Program-made: the position numbers and the translations under genes
Notes under the pieces: generated by a model
Told to the model about the DNA's origin: nothing
Seen by the model: the letters and a program-made list of their open reading frames with translations, nothing else
Database searches by the model: none
Source: Pleurotus ostreatus/Saccharomyces cerevisiae fusant
Lineage: Eukaryota > Opisthokonta
Length of the DNA: 64,000 nucleotides
Reading direction: 5' to 3'
Assembly (NCBI GenBank): GCA_024196135.1
Contig: JAMQCK010000101.1
Location: 1 to 64,000 of the forward strand
In this document: positions 22,606-34,754 of the stretch, one piece after another
How positions within the stretch are numbered: the stretch's first letter is position 1
Layout: each line of letters opens with the position of its first letter

Positions 22606-24130
22606 GGATGAAAGGTGTCGAGGAGGAGAGGGGACCCGATAATCGATTTAAAAGGAGGGGGATTAGCGCGAGAGATCTTTATACCTGGACTGCCACCGGT
22701 ACTAAACGATAGGTTGGCGAAGCATACGATAGGATTGCGCTTCTGCCGCCTCGTGCAGGGCGTAGATGGCTAACAGGACTCCCGCTTGGGAGCCCTCTAG
22801 CTTCTCTAGGTCATGCATGAGCGCTGTGGAAGCGCCTTCTGAATGCAATGACATGGGAGTGAACTGAAGTGTGTTCGATTGAGCGCGACGCGGCGCAATA
22901 AATCGCTCCGCGTGAGCGCGCATAGCAGCTTCGCCTCCTTCAGTGAGTTCATCGGCAGGGGGACTGCGCAACTTTATCGAGCACGAGATGGGAAACCTAT
23001 GCAGTCGTTTGTCATCGGACGAAGATCTCCGGCGTTAGCAGGGGAGCGGTACGCACCGTCGATTAACACAGCTCGGAAGATAATCGTGTAATCGTCAGCA
23101 GAACCGAAAGGAGGAAGTATAGCACGGTTTCTGGAGGAGTGATTTGTGGCGCAGTTGAGCTAAGAGGGAGAGTTTCTGGCCATGTGGTTGCTAGGCGCTC
23201 AACAAGTTCGAGGCATCCGACGTTTGCGGCGAGTGGAATAAAACATGTCACGATGACCAGCGGTGACGCAGAGGGCGCCCTTGTTGATTGTTCTGCACCA
23301 AACCAGATAGTAGATATATTCTCATCGATGTGCCTCTTTCGATGGGCTTGACGAACAAGAGCGTGTGATTGCGACGTACAAGAGATGACCGACATGACGA
23401 TTGCAGCCCCTGGGTAGAGCCGCTATACCATTTCAGGACACAAGAAAATCGATAAGTCGGCAGAGCGGAATATTGCCAAGCAGAGATTATCGTCGCGCAC
23501 GTTCTTGAGACTCGGACTTCGGTGGTTCAGGTCAAGTTGGGGTCGATCCCGAAGTTGAACGTGGCAACTCCGGCGCCACGTGAAGCTACTGAACGCCCGA
23601 AACGGCAGGCAACGGCACACGGCAATCGCCGCATCCTTTTTGTTCTTGCGCCCACGACGTACCGCACATTGCGCCCTCTCGCACTCTGTAGGGGCCGCTC
23701 TCCATGCCATGACTCTAAAGCTTATGCCTCTTTCCCCGCGTACACGCATGTCCGCGCCGCGAAAGACAATAATCGAGGCGGCCGCCCCGAGATCCGACGG
23801 CCCAAAATACCGACTCAGTTTCAACCACTCCTTGTCCGTCCCGAACCTGGTGTGTTACAGTGCTCAGAACATGAAGCCCGTCGGGCGTCCCTGGACTGAA
23901 TATGTATACCCACCGCCCTTTTCCTCCGAAATGACCGGCATGTGCCGCATAGCATGATGGAACCCTCCTCATGTCACTCTCCGAGTCCTTGTCCTCTGCG
24001 CACACGCACCAGCAGCCCTGTGAGGCGCGGCGATGACTCAGATAAGGATTCATCCATTGTCTGGCTGCAGGATATATAGGCGCGCTGGTATGTGGGCACT
24101 CCACATCCGGAACTTCTCATCGGTGCCACA
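22606..24130. promoter_or_regulatory. Divergent spacer between the P450 and the UbiA-family gene
   Basis: About 1.5 kb between divergent genes. A TATATA at 24073-24078 lies 53 bp before the UbiA-family start. The minus-strand segment 22971-22702 encodes a phrase (GVLLAIYALHEAAEAQ) that could be a decayed fragment of a fungal transcription-factor-like protein, but neither a start nor exon joins can be built, so it is not called a gene. Confidence 0.4.
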
Positions 24131-25162
24131 ATGTTCAGCCTTCTTCGACGACACTTTTACACCCTCTTCCTCTTCACGTATAGCGACATGAAGACTATCT
24201 TACTTCCAATAGTGCGTGCTTCTATCCCCTAAGACTGAGCTACGTCTCACCCTACTCCCTGCAGACCGTCTTCGCCTCGGTAGCAGCACCTGCGCAGTCG
24301 CCCCAAGGTCTTCTGCTCGGCGTGTTCTGGACGTGGCTGCATCAGCTCCATGCCAACCTCTCGAACCAGTACAAGGCGCTGGAGGAAGACAAGATGAACA
24401 AGCCATGGCGACCATTGCCCGCGCACCGCGTCACTCCCCGGCAGGCCGAGCTCCTGCGCTGGACCCTGATTCCACTGACGATCGGCTTCTCTACTATCGG
24501 TGGTCCGCACGCCATCGCCGCCAGCATCTGGCTCGCCGCCGCCTTGGTCATCTACGAGCAACCTTCCGTCAGCGGTCACTGGCTCGGCAAGAACATCCTC
24601 AACACCGCCGGCTACATCGGCTTCGAGTACGGCGCAACAGCAATGCTCGGTGCGTGCTGCCTCGCTCTTCATTTGTTTCTTAATTTCCGGCATCACTGAC
24701 CTCAGCCCCGCAGGCGAGGGCAGGCCCCTGAGCGCGTCGGCGGTGCTCTTGCTGCTATGCAGCGGCCTCGTCATCCTCACCACCATCCACGCGCAGGACT
24801 TCGCGGACATCGCCGGCGACTCCGCGCTCGGGCGCGTCACCTTCCCCATCCGCGCCCCCGCCCTCTCGCGCGCGCTCATCTACCTCGGCATCCCGCTCCT
24901 CTCCCTCGCGCTCTCCGTCGCCTGGGACATGTTCTGGGCGGCGCGCGTGCTGTTCCTCGCCCTCGGCTCCGCGGTCGCGTGGCGGTTCTACGCCTTCCGG
25001 ACGATCTCGCAGGACGCGCGGTCGTATGTGCTGTATAACGTGAGTAGCTGTGGTTTGAGCTGTTGTGATGTGAGGTTGCGCTCGAGGCGTTGCTGACACG
25101 CGTCGTAGGTCTGGCTATTCAGTGTACACCTTTTGCCTGCCACCCAGCGGCACTGGCTATGA
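24131..25162 (+). CDS. UbiA-superfamily membrane prenyltransferase or terpene cyclase
   Basis: Four exons (24131-24211, 24265-24649, 24714-25039, 25109-25162) encode 281 residues. Two Asp/Glu-rich motifs are placed as in UbiA proteins: NQYKALEEDKMNKPWRPLP (residues about 59-77) and DFADIAGDSALGR (about 188-200). Between and after them are hydrophobic helices (AIAASIWLAAALVIYE, SASAVLLLLCSGLVIL, LIYLGIPLLSLALSVAW). UbiA enzymes move prenyl groups from a diphosphate onto an acceptor. Some fungal members, such as the fumagillin-pathway cyclase, cyclise the prenyl diphosphate instead. The first motif here is N-x-x-K-x-x-E-E-D rather than the classical NDxxDxxxD, which leaves the reaction type open. 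The P450 and SDR beside it fit terpenoid tailoring. Confidence 0.82.
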
Positions 25163-26829
25163 TCGCCGAGCCTCGTTGACTATGATCCGTGCTTCGCTAG
25201 ATATGATCTCCATGTTTCGTCGTCTATGGTCCCTATGCTTCTTCAACTAATCTAGAGAATTACCGTACTTTTTCAATCCTCTTGTACTTACCCTTTATTT
25301 ATCACTATTTATCGGAGGCCGGCTTCCGCCCCTCCCTATCTTTTGTAGAATACTATTCGTTCTTCATTCACTGTCTATCCGTTCTGCATCCACTGTGTAT
25401 CTGTAGTAGATAGAGTACCTTTTCCTATGTTACACGCTATGTTCCGTTCGCATCGCGGGAAGTGAAGTGGTATTTGTGGCACACCCTCTAGGTCCGAGAT
25501 ATCTCTACTAGAGTGCGACAACGCCTCCGCGGTAGCATCGCTGGCGCAAGAGAGCGATACAAAGCGGTAGGAGACGATTTCTGTCAGCACTTCATGATAC
25601 ACAGTGTATACTGACTCGGACCGGTCAGTAGAAGCGGCAACGGCGTTAGGTATTTCGGGCAAGATCTGTGCCCCCTTGATTTCGGGACTATCAGTAACAG
25701 CCTTCAGGCTTCTGCAATGTCGCATAAAGTGTAATGAGACTTTGCTCCTCTCACTGATGAGGTGATATAACATTCGGACCCGATATTACTTAACGCGATA
25801 TTAAGGAGGGGCATTGTTCCGGCATCGTGTGTCCGCGCCTGGGAATTTCAGGGTGCTACAGAGAGCGCTCTAGAGCTCAGTATCAGTCAGTATCAAGCTT
25901 TGCATTTGAGTCATAAGCCTCAAGGATGTGAGGCGAGAGATTTTCAGGCCGAGGCGGAGGTCGTGGATGAAGGTGACGCGTGACATACACGTGGCAACTT
26001 CAACAAGGTCACAGCATACCGTAATACCTAATTTGGTCGCCTTGTTCCCAGCGGTCTCAGACAAATATTCCTCCAGCTCTTCAGCTTCTGGGACGCTTCT
26101 TTCGCAACTGGACCGCGATTACTCACTAGGATTCGTCTCATCTCTGCTCTACTAAAGGCGAAAAGCGCATCTCTTGCGCCCTGTGCCCAACCGGCATCCC
26201 CAAGCTTCATTTCGCACTCGACTGACCATGCGCTCCTTCACTGTGTACGAAGGTCTTCCTACGAGAAAAACAGAATAGACGTTTACTGCGCAACTGGGCC
26301 GACCGGCAGCTGACGCCGGCTTCCCCGCTCGCTGTACTGGTACGAGTTCGACCCCGCGCCGGCGGAACCTTCGACGGAAGGCACGGCGGCAGAACAGCAC
26401 TTCACGACGGAAGACAAGCAGCGCGATAAACACTCATGACATGCTCGCATTCCCAGCCTGCTATTCCTGCAACCACCATCCCACACTCACAGCCGCTTTG
26501 ACATTCTAACGGGTCGAATCCGCTGGTGCTGTCATTCACATGCGCGTGTGCCGACATTCAAATGCGGTCGTGCCGTCTTAGACTTGGCGGACGGCATCCG
26601 TGCGCACGCCGTCCATCGGGCGCGATCAGTAAGCGCTCGCTGCCTATTTAGGTTGGGCCTCCGTGGGGTATCGACGTCAGTTCAGCACCTTCGAGTCCCA
26701 GCGAACTTGCTTCTTGCTTTTTGCGTCCATCGTCTTCAACCCCCTTGACCAGCTCACCCTAAAAACACCACCTCCACAACTTCCACCAACCCCCTCACCC
26801 TCATCCCACCTCTCCTCAACAACCCCGCC
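25163..26829. other. Intergenic region between the UbiA-family gene and the SDR
   Basis: About 1.7 kb with no supportable gene. Immediately after the UbiA stop (about 25157-25245) a degenerate 22-23-bp theme containing CTATGATC recurs three to four times. A TATTTA lies at 26644-26649, about 180 bp before the SDR start. Confidence 0.4.
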
Positions 26830-28015
26830 ATGGCCTCCATCCTCAAATCCAAGTGCGTCCTCGTCACCGGCGCGACCGCGGGCATCGGGCGCGCGCTCGC
26901 ACGCGCCATCCGCGACCTCCCCTCGAAGCCGACCGTCATCGCGATGGGCCGCCGGCAGGAGCGGCTCGACGAGCTCGCGAAGGAGGGCTTCAAGACGGCC
27001 AAGTTCGACATGAACACGACGCCGGACAAGATCAAGGCGTTCGTCGATGATATTACGGCGCAGTACCCGGAGGTGAGTGGGGGAGTTGCGAGTGGAGGTT
27101 GGGGTACGGAGTTGATCACGGACCCACCCAGCTCGACGCGGTGATCCTGAACGCGGGCGTGCAGTATATCTTCGACTTCACCAAGCCCGAGAGTGTTGAC
27201 TTCGGCAGTACGTCGTCTTTGCGTAAGACGAGATGCACGCACTCAACGCGCCGCCCTCACAGAGATCAGCACCGAGTTCAACGTCAACTACCTCGCCGTC
27301 GTGAGCATGATGACGGCCTTCCTTCCGCACCTTATCAAGATCGGGGTACGTTCATTCCTTCGTGCCTACATCCTTCTTTGGATGTGCAGACTCCATTCAC
27401 GGGTGGTCCACACTCGCATCTCAAATGACCATCTGCACGCAGGCTCTATCTGCACATAGTCTATTTGCGCAAACATTGAATCCCGATGAACAACACACTG
27501 ACTCCCTACGCAGAAAGAACGCCCCACCCTCCTCGTCCCCGTCACCTCCGGTCTCATGACCATCCCTCTCCCAAGCACGGCGAACTACTCAGCGACGAAG
27601 GCAGCCCTTCATAGCATCTCCTTCTCCATCCGCATCCAGATGGAGAACGCGAAGACGAACGTGCACGTCCTCGAGATTATTCCTCCGTGCGTACTTCTCC
27701 TCCTCTCGGCATCGCCGTTTCGCTAATCCTCCTCCCCGCCAGTCTTGTCGAGTCCGAGCTGCACGACAGTAAGTCTATCCCTTCATTTGATGGTCGTATG
27801 CAAGCGGCTGACCCCTCGCCTCAGACCAAGGCACCACCGAGGCCCTGTCTAAGTTCTGGATGCCCCTCACCGACTTTATCAACGTCGTCATGGATGGCCT
27901 CAAGGAGGGCAAGATCGCCATTACCGCCGGTGCGGCGACCTCCGCGTACCTCCAATTCGAGAAGGGCAAGGAGAGCTACCGCAATGGGCTCATGGGGCTG
28001 CCAGTTACGCAGTAA
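26830..28015 (+). CDS. Short-chain dehydrogenase/reductase (SDR)
   Basis: Six exons (26830-27072, 27132-27207, 27263-27345, 27514-27686, 27743-27768, 27825-28015) give 263 residues, typical of a classical SDR. The cofactor loop is TGATAGIGRAL (residues 14-24), NAG appears as LNAGVQ, the catalytic Ser/Tyr/Lys as VTSG and YSATK, followed by a short substrate loop and the C-terminal LQFEKGKESYR. The arrangement resembles fungal DltE-like SDRs. It should reduce or oxidise a carbonyl or alcohol with NAD(P)(H); substrate unknown. The fifth exon is only 26 nt. The ATG has a good CCGCCATGG context. It is the third gene of a P450/UbiA/SDR neighbourhood. Confidence 0.9.
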
Positions 28016-29015
28016 TTGGGTTTTCCTATAGCAATGGGTGGGACCGTCCGTGATGAAGTCGACAGGTCTCCCGTCAGTGCGAAAGAAGCTCCCACAGAAG
28101 AGGTAGATACGCACAAGGGAGGGAAGTTATGTTGTGAGATCATGTAACTTTTCGATAGATATTCGCTTGGTGTTCAAGTGCGAGTGTTGCGTTAGTGTCC
28201 GAAAAGCAAGAGTATACTGTTTACCACTCAGGAATCAGGATGGCGCGCGGGCCGCACCATGCACGTGATCGCTTCGCGCTGATGCTGAGCTTGCTTTCGA
28301 CCATCATGTTCGTTGCTTCTGCGTTGTCTCTTGTCCTTGTGCAGCGTATACACAGCCTAGAATATCCCTAAGTCCATCCCATTCTGCGTCTTCATCCATG
28401 ATTCCGCGAAAGTCTGCAATTGAACCTTCGGGCGCCTCACGCCAAACATCAGCGAACCAACTCTAAGAACAGACCCGGACGACGACGACGGTCTCTTTTG
28501 GAGGCCCGTCAGATAGTGCTCGGGGATGAGGTCTAGGACATATCGCCTTTGGGGGGGGCGGTCGGACGATCTGGCGGGTCGACGAGCTTTAATCACCGGT
28601 GCGTCTTGCTAAACTCTGCGGCCACGAACCTCGCGTTAACTCGCGCGTAGCAAGCAGGACATGGAGGTGTCCTGTCTACACTCAAGCGATATGCGCTCTA
28701 TCTGCACTCTTACCATGGCGTCGAAAGTTGCGACGATCCCAATCTAGCAAGCCTTGTTCCGAGCTTCATGTGATCGGCTTGTCGTGATTGCTCATTCCGC
28801 CGCTCATCATCATCTCTCGCCGTCGGCATCCTTCCTTATATACCCACCGCGGACCACGGTGAGCGCGATAGAGGATCGCGCAGACGTGAAGCTCAGCTCC
28901 TGCTATCACCCTATTCGTGACTCCGAGTCAGCAGTCTTCAGGCGCAGGCCGCTATCTTGAGCATCCCTCCCATCACACGACTGACATTTAGCACGACCCC
29001 GTTCTACGAGCCACA
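28016..29015. other. Intergenic region between the SDR and the hydantoinase-B gene
   Basis: About 1 kb. A TATATA at about 28838-28843 lies 175 bp before the next start. I looked for a hydantoinase-A (5-oxoprolinase N-terminal) domain here on both strands and saw none. A run of eight G residues interrupts the sequence near 28551. Confidence 0.45.
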
Positions 29016-31163
29016 ATGGCCAGCGACAAGAAGGCGGACCCGATCTTGCTGACGCTCTTCGCCAACCGGTTCATGAGCGTCGCAGAGGCGATGGGCCGGT
29101 CGCTTCAGCAGACGTCGATCAGCACGAACATCAAGGAGCGCCTCGACTTCTCCTGCGCGCTCTTCGCCCCCGACGGTGACCTCGTCGCCAATGCACCCTT
29201 CATCCCCATCCATCTCGGGTCCATGAGTTTGTGCGTAGCCCCATGCCCCTCTCCTTATTCCAAAGTAACCCTTCCTTCCTCCCTCCCTCCCTCCCTCCCC
29301 CAGCGCCGTCAAATACCAGATGAAGCTACACGGCGCCACCATGAAAGAAGGCGACGTCTTCATGACCAACTCCCCCCACGCCGGCGGCTCGCACCTGCCC
29401 GACATCACCATCATCACCCCCGTCTTCGACCCCGCCTCGCACGAGATCATCTTCTTCACTGCCTCGCGCGGCCACCACGCCGATATCGGCGGCATCCTCC
29501 CCGGGTCGATGCCCCCAACGTCGGTGAGCATCTTCGAGGAGGGCGCGGAGATCGAGAGCTTCAAGATCGTGGACGGGGGCGTGTTCGACCAGAAGGGGCT
29601 GCACGAGTACATGATTGAGAAGCCGGCAAGGTATCCGGGGAGCTCGGGGTGTAGGAATATTAGGGATGTGGAGAGTGACCTGAAGGCGGTAAGTGCGTTG
29701 GGAGGTATGAGAGAGCCCGAGCTCACGATTCCCGTAGCAAATCGCCGCCAATCACAAGGGGATTCAACTCATTCACGCAAGTGAGCAGACTTCGCCTCGT
29801 TTGTTTCGTAGTTCTGACTTCGCCCAGTCGTCGCCGACTATAGCCTGCCGACGGTGCAGAGCTACATGTACCACATACGTAACAACGCCGAGCAGTCCGT
29901 CCGCACCCTCCTCCGCAGCGTCGTCGAGCGCCTGGGCACGAACGAGCTTTCCGCGGTCGACTATCTCGATGATGGATCGCCGGTGCGTGTCCACGCGCTC
30001 CTACTTCCTGATCCCATTCTCCATCTCCCTCCATCTAATATCCTGCCATAGATCGCCCTCAAGGTCACCATCGACAAAGAGACCGGCGGCGCCGTCTTCG
30101 ACTTTGAGGGCACCGGCTTTGAAGTGCGCGGCAACCTCAACGCACCGATATCCGTCGTACACTCCGCGATCATCTACTGCGTGCGCTCGATGCTTGACAT
30201 GGACATTCCCTTGAACGCGGGGTGTTTGGTGCCGTTGGAGAGTGAGTTGTGAATCAAGGTTGTACTCGTACTTCATCCACTTACACAAGCTTTCCAGTCA
30301 AGATTCCGAAGAAGTCGTTGTTAGCGCCCTCGCGAACCGCGGCTGTGTGCGGCGGCAATGTGCTGACTTCTCAGCGTATTGTCGACGTGGTCCTGAAGGC
30401 ATTCAACGCGTGTGCTGCGAGTCAGGGGTGCACCAAGTAAGACCTTGTTCATCGTTGGTTCTTCCCGGCAAACTGATAAAACATTACAGCAACCTCACCT
30501 TCGGCGCCGGCGGCAAGGACAAGGAGGGCAGAGCGATCCCGGGCTGGGGATACTACGAGGTGCGCTAGCCTCTGCTATGTCTTCGACGTTTACAACTCAC
30601 GTCCCCTTAAGACCGTTGCCGGTGGCTCTGGCGCTGGCCCAGGGTGGCACGGCACAGACGGCGTCCACACCCATATCACCAACACCCGCATCGGCGACGT
30701 CGAGCTGCTCGAACGTCGGTACCCCGTCCTGGTCCACAAATTCGGCCTGCGCAGCGGCTCCGCCGGCGTAGGCCACTGGCACGGCGGCGAGGGCGTCGTC
30801 CGCGACATCGAGTTTCAGGAGCCGATCCAGGTGTCCATCCTCTCCGAGCGCCGCACCCGCGCCCCCTACGGCCTCGAGGGCGGCGGCCCTGGCGGCATGG
30901 GCCGCAACACCTGGGTCAAGTACCCGCGCGAGGCGGACGGGGATGTCGTTGAAGGTGACGACAGCCCGCGGTACATCAACATCGGCGGGAAGGCGACGGT
31001 GTGGATGGGTAAGGGCGACCGACTGGTTATCGAGACGCCTGGTGGGGGCGGGTGGGGGGCGCCGGATCCCGAGAGGCCGACGCTGAAGACGCATGTGCAC
31101 TCGAGTGGGTGGGAGCCGAGGGGGTCGTTTGCGGATCGGGCGGCGGAGCAGGCGGCGTTTTGA
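29016..31163 (+). CDS. Stand-alone hydantoinase B / 5-oxoprolinase C-terminal half
   Basis: Eight exons (29016-29230, 29304-29688, 29738-29780, 29828-29982, 30052-30241, 30298-30436, 30490-30559, 30612-31163) encode 582 residues. The product starts [20 protein letters not shown] and continues [50 protein letters not shown], all landmarks of the HyuB domain, and ends with the [17 protein letters not shown] and TPGGGGWG glycine-rich blocks. In eukaryotic 5-oxoprolinase (about 1,290 residues) this region follows a HyuA/ATPase half and together they hydrolyse 5-oxoproline to glutamate with ATP. The HyuA half is missing here. It may work with a separate HyuA protein, have another substrate, or be a fragment of a split gene. 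Intron 1 contains a CCTC/CTTC microsatellite (29276-29300). Confidence 0.88.
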
Positions 31164-32084
31164 GCATTGAAGAGGAATAGAAGAATGTATGCAGAATTTA
31201 CAGTGTATAACTAGCAGGAATGTTGTATCATCAACCAATAGATGTATATACTGCATCTGTAGCTGTATAATCACTGATCAAATCATCGCTTCGAGCAGGA
31301 CTGATTCCCTCAAAAAGGCTTTCGGCAATTGCCGTCGTCGTTCTTTTGTTCCCAATATGGAAGGCTTTATCCTTGCGTCTTGCGTTCGAGATCATTATCT
31401 GTGCCATCTACCCTCTGTAGTCCCACGCAGACAGCTTGACCTTGACTCGGGAAGGATCACTCGATGTTACGAATAACAACGAAAGAGAGGCAGAGCTTTC
31501 CCCCTCGCTGATCGACTTTACCTCTGTGCTGTGTCTCGTGAGCTCCCGAGCAAATCTGGGAAACGCTTGCTGACAGCATTGTATGCGATGTAGAGCCTTC
31601 ATGCTCAAGCATCAAGCCGATCTCAGGTCACCGAAACATCTGAGTGTAACGGCTTCAGCACTCATATTGCGTCCGCACTGGCCTTAACCTTTACATCTCG
31701 TCCAAAAATGGGACCGCACCCTGCTTGAATAGGACCTTCCGAACGCGGGTCCTTCATATCTCACCGGCGAAATATGCGTCTTTCGCCTCTACTCGGGCTG
31801 CCCCCTCTGCAACAAGCCGTTCAGTATGTGCGCCTTGCCGCGCATTTCATCCGCGTCGGCCGAAGTTACGCCTCGCGACACCCGTCCGCGATGCCCCCGC
31901 CGCGCAGGATGAACACAAAGTCCCCCGGGCCCCATCACCACACGCAGACTTCGAAAGCACGCGACGATGCATGACGTTCGCCCTGCCCGAACCCATCTCC
32001 GAAATTCTCCCTCGAACGCGTATATAGAGCGACTGGTCAGGTGCGACGCTACCCTGCACCTCCCCCATTCCCTGTTCCGTCGTC
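31164..32084. promoter_or_regulatory. Intergenic region and promoter of propeller gene A
   Basis: About 920 bp. TATATA at 32021-32026 lies 59 bp before the next start codon. Otherwise no gene or repeat is supported. Confidence 0.5.
32021..32026 (+). promoter_or_regulatory. TATA box of propeller gene A
   Basis: TATATA, 59 bp before the start codon. Confidence 0.55.
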
Positions 32085-33418
32085 ATGAGCGCCTTCACCA
32101 TCCTTGCCGGCGGCTACGACTCGTCGATCGCCGCGTACGCGTTCACGCCCGACAACGCGTCGCTCACGCTGGTGAACACGTACCCCTCGGGCCAGAATCC
32201 CTCCTGGATCAGCCTGAATCCGAGTAACACGAGCGTTCTCTAGTGCGTCTACCATCCTTGCGAATGGTCACAGCCTAACTGAGCTACAGTGCGACGAACG
32301 AGAACACCGAGGGGGGACTGCAGTCCTTCATCATCGGCTCGGACTTCTCCCTGAGCGCAGCCGTCGACACCGTCGCGTCCGGCGGCGATGCGCCTGCCTA
32401 CGCGACCTGGCTCAGCACTGGCGAGGTCGCCGTCATGAACTACAACAGCGGCAACGGGCGCATCCTCCCCACCAGCAGCCCCGAGACCTTCACCGACGAC
32501 GCGCCCCTCCTCACCTTCCCCGTCCTCAAGAATATCTCGCATCCGCACATGGTCTACGAGTACGAGGATGAGGTGCTGGTCACTGATCTGGTGCGTTTTT
32601 CCCCGCCCTTTCATATCGGGACAATGAACTGAGCCATTTGTGAACAGGGAGGCGATGCCATCTGGCGCCTCAAGCAGCAGAGCGCAGGTAACTACGAGAT
32701 TCAGGGCCAAATCGCGCAGCCAGACGGCAGCGGGCCGCGTCACATCCAGATCGTTGGTGCGTAGCAATGCTCAGAGCATCAGCCCCCAGTACTTACAATC
32801 CCACAGACGACTACCTATATACCCTCCACGAGCTTGCGTCCACCCTGACTGTGCAGCAGGTCCCCGCCGCACCCAACGGCACCTCAGATATTATCTCGGA
32901 CGTCTCCATCATCCCCGACGACGCGCCTGAGGGCTCTGCATGGGGTGCCGCGGAGATCCTCATCCCTGCCACTACGGACGCCTTCCCGACCCAGTACATC
33001 TACGTCTCGAACCGCAACATCGGCAACGTTACGGACCCGAGGGGCGACACGGTCGCTATCTTTGAGCACGTTAACAAGGGCGAGGACGGCGAGGAGTTGA
33101 AGCTCGTCAACCAGTTCTACACTGGGATTAGCCAGGTTCGCGGTGAGTATCTTCATCTGTTCTCCTCAATCCTTTTGCAAGCGTCACTCTTCTGTTTCGG
33201 TCGTGCTTGTCAGCCCTACCATGCCTGTGTACGTACTGACTACCACTTCCATAGGCATGGAATTCAGCCCCGATGGCGCAGAGTATCTCGTCGCGGCTGG
33301 TGTGGTCGGCGAGGCGGGCACGATCGTCTTCCGCCGTACCGAAAACGGCACGAACTTCGAGAAGGTGGCTGCCAACCTGGAGATCCCGACGCGGACGAGC
33401 TTTGTGTGGCTGCAGTAA
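32085..33418 (+). CDS. Seven-bladed-propeller lactonase-family protein A
   Basis: Five exons (32085-32242, 32290-32590, 32648-32756, 32807-33142, 33255-33418) encode 355 residues. It begins FTILAGGYDSSIAAYAF, with repeated blade motifs: NPSWISLNPSNTSVLYATNE, SHPHMVYEYEDEVLVTDLGGDAIWRL, GSGPRHIQIVDDYLYTLHEL, QYIYVSNRNIGN and ISQVRGMEFSPDG. This is the pattern of the 7-bladed lactonase family, which covers 6-phosphogluconolactonases and fungal carboxy-cis,cis-muconate cyclases. No signal peptide is evident, so a cytosolic site is likely. Exact substrate cannot be read. Its neighbours, a paralogue, a muconate-cyclase-like protein and two intradiol dioxygenases, suggest lactone chemistry in aromatic breakdown. 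Confidence 0.85.
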
Positions 33419-34754
33419 ACTGATACTCAACGCCCTTTGTAACACACCCTGGCCCAGTCCAGTCGCCCACTATGCCGTTCGTTATACGAGTCTTAAGGGC
33501 ATGAGCATTGAACTCGCATCCACGAATAAGCCCTCTTAGCATCATTTCATACTTCGGCAAGGTGGTTGCGCAACAGTAGTGCTCTCGGACGGATATTGAT
33601 AGTTATTATGCGAGAAGCCGGGAGGCGACGCCACATTTTCGGCCGGTAAACAATGGGCAGCATTTTTACCCTTATTCGGAACAACGTTTAATCCGACTTA
33701 TCGTACTTCTGCTCTGCCCTTCATCACGCTCTCCATGGAAATGCATTCCAACCCTCGCTCCTCTGCGGTAAATGAAGGTATAGGTTTATGTTCTGCGACT
33801 GTTACAGTCTACTGAATGGATGTCTCGCTTGACAGGGCGCACATATGGCTTTACGTCGGACCAGGCTTTCGGCTGCTTTTGAGCAGTCAGGGCTGCTGCC
33901 CATTCGAGCAGCCAATTATTTCTATTTTTCCTGTGCAGTCTTGGACGCCCTTGGGCCCCATCCTCGACATGTCCTTGAAGTGTTCATGACCTTCGACCTA
34001 GAGATCATTGATTGCTTCATCAGAATACGCGTCGGCATGCTTTCATTGGCACGCAAAGCGCTTCACCAATGCTGTTTGTCTATGTTCTCACTCAAGATAT
34101 TGACTGTAGCAGCCCTTCAAGGCAATCTTTGAACATGGAAGCAAGGGACGCAGACGTTGTGGGTCCACCGCCAAGAATTGCCATTTCGCCGCCGAACATG
34201 CCGATTTCGCCACTGATCGCCGCTAACTCTTTCTCTCCCATCTATGCGGCCGTCAACGTTTGGGCGACGTGCCCTGGACGTGCCCGCGTCTAGCGCCACC
34301 CTCGAGACGCCGGGCCTGTCTCTGCGACGCGCCATTCGGGTGGACTACAGGCGGCCAAGCGCGACAAGCGCAAGCACCCCAGAGTAACGACTTTTGACGC
34401 GTATCCCGAGGCGCCCGGCGCTCTCTCGAGCTCTGGTTCGACTGGTCGAACGGGCAGGGATTCTCGTCCGAGGCATCCTTATCTACGCAAAATTAGGCGT
34501 TCCCGATATAACGAAGGATCAGCAGGGGCGTCAACCCGCTCGAAAGCCCACAAGCACGCAAAGGGACGCGCTTTGTTTCGTGCTGCCTGCCATCAGCTCC
34601 TGATCACAAGACGACGCACTTGCCCCGTCTGATGAATGGGCGCCCCGCAACCCTTTATAAGGCGCTGGTCTAACCGTCGCTAACATCACTCTTCTTTCTC
34701 CTTCCCCCAGTCAAGCACTCTCTTTCCTTACGCTCCCTCTGCACGCCCCTCGTC
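33419..34754. other. Intergenic region between propeller genes A and B
   Basis: About 1.3 kb. TTTATAA at 34654-34660 lies about 95 bp before the start of gene B. No gene is supported; several small ORFs lack splice logic or domains. Confidence 0.45.
34654..34660 (+). promoter_or_regulatory. TATA-like box of propeller gene B
   Basis: TTTATAA, about 95 bp before the start codon. Confidence 0.5.

Noticed and set aside
22702..23395. Minus-strand fragments that vaguely recall fungal transcription factors
   Set aside because: Only short phrases match; no Zn2Cys6 motif, start or consistent exon joins could be built.
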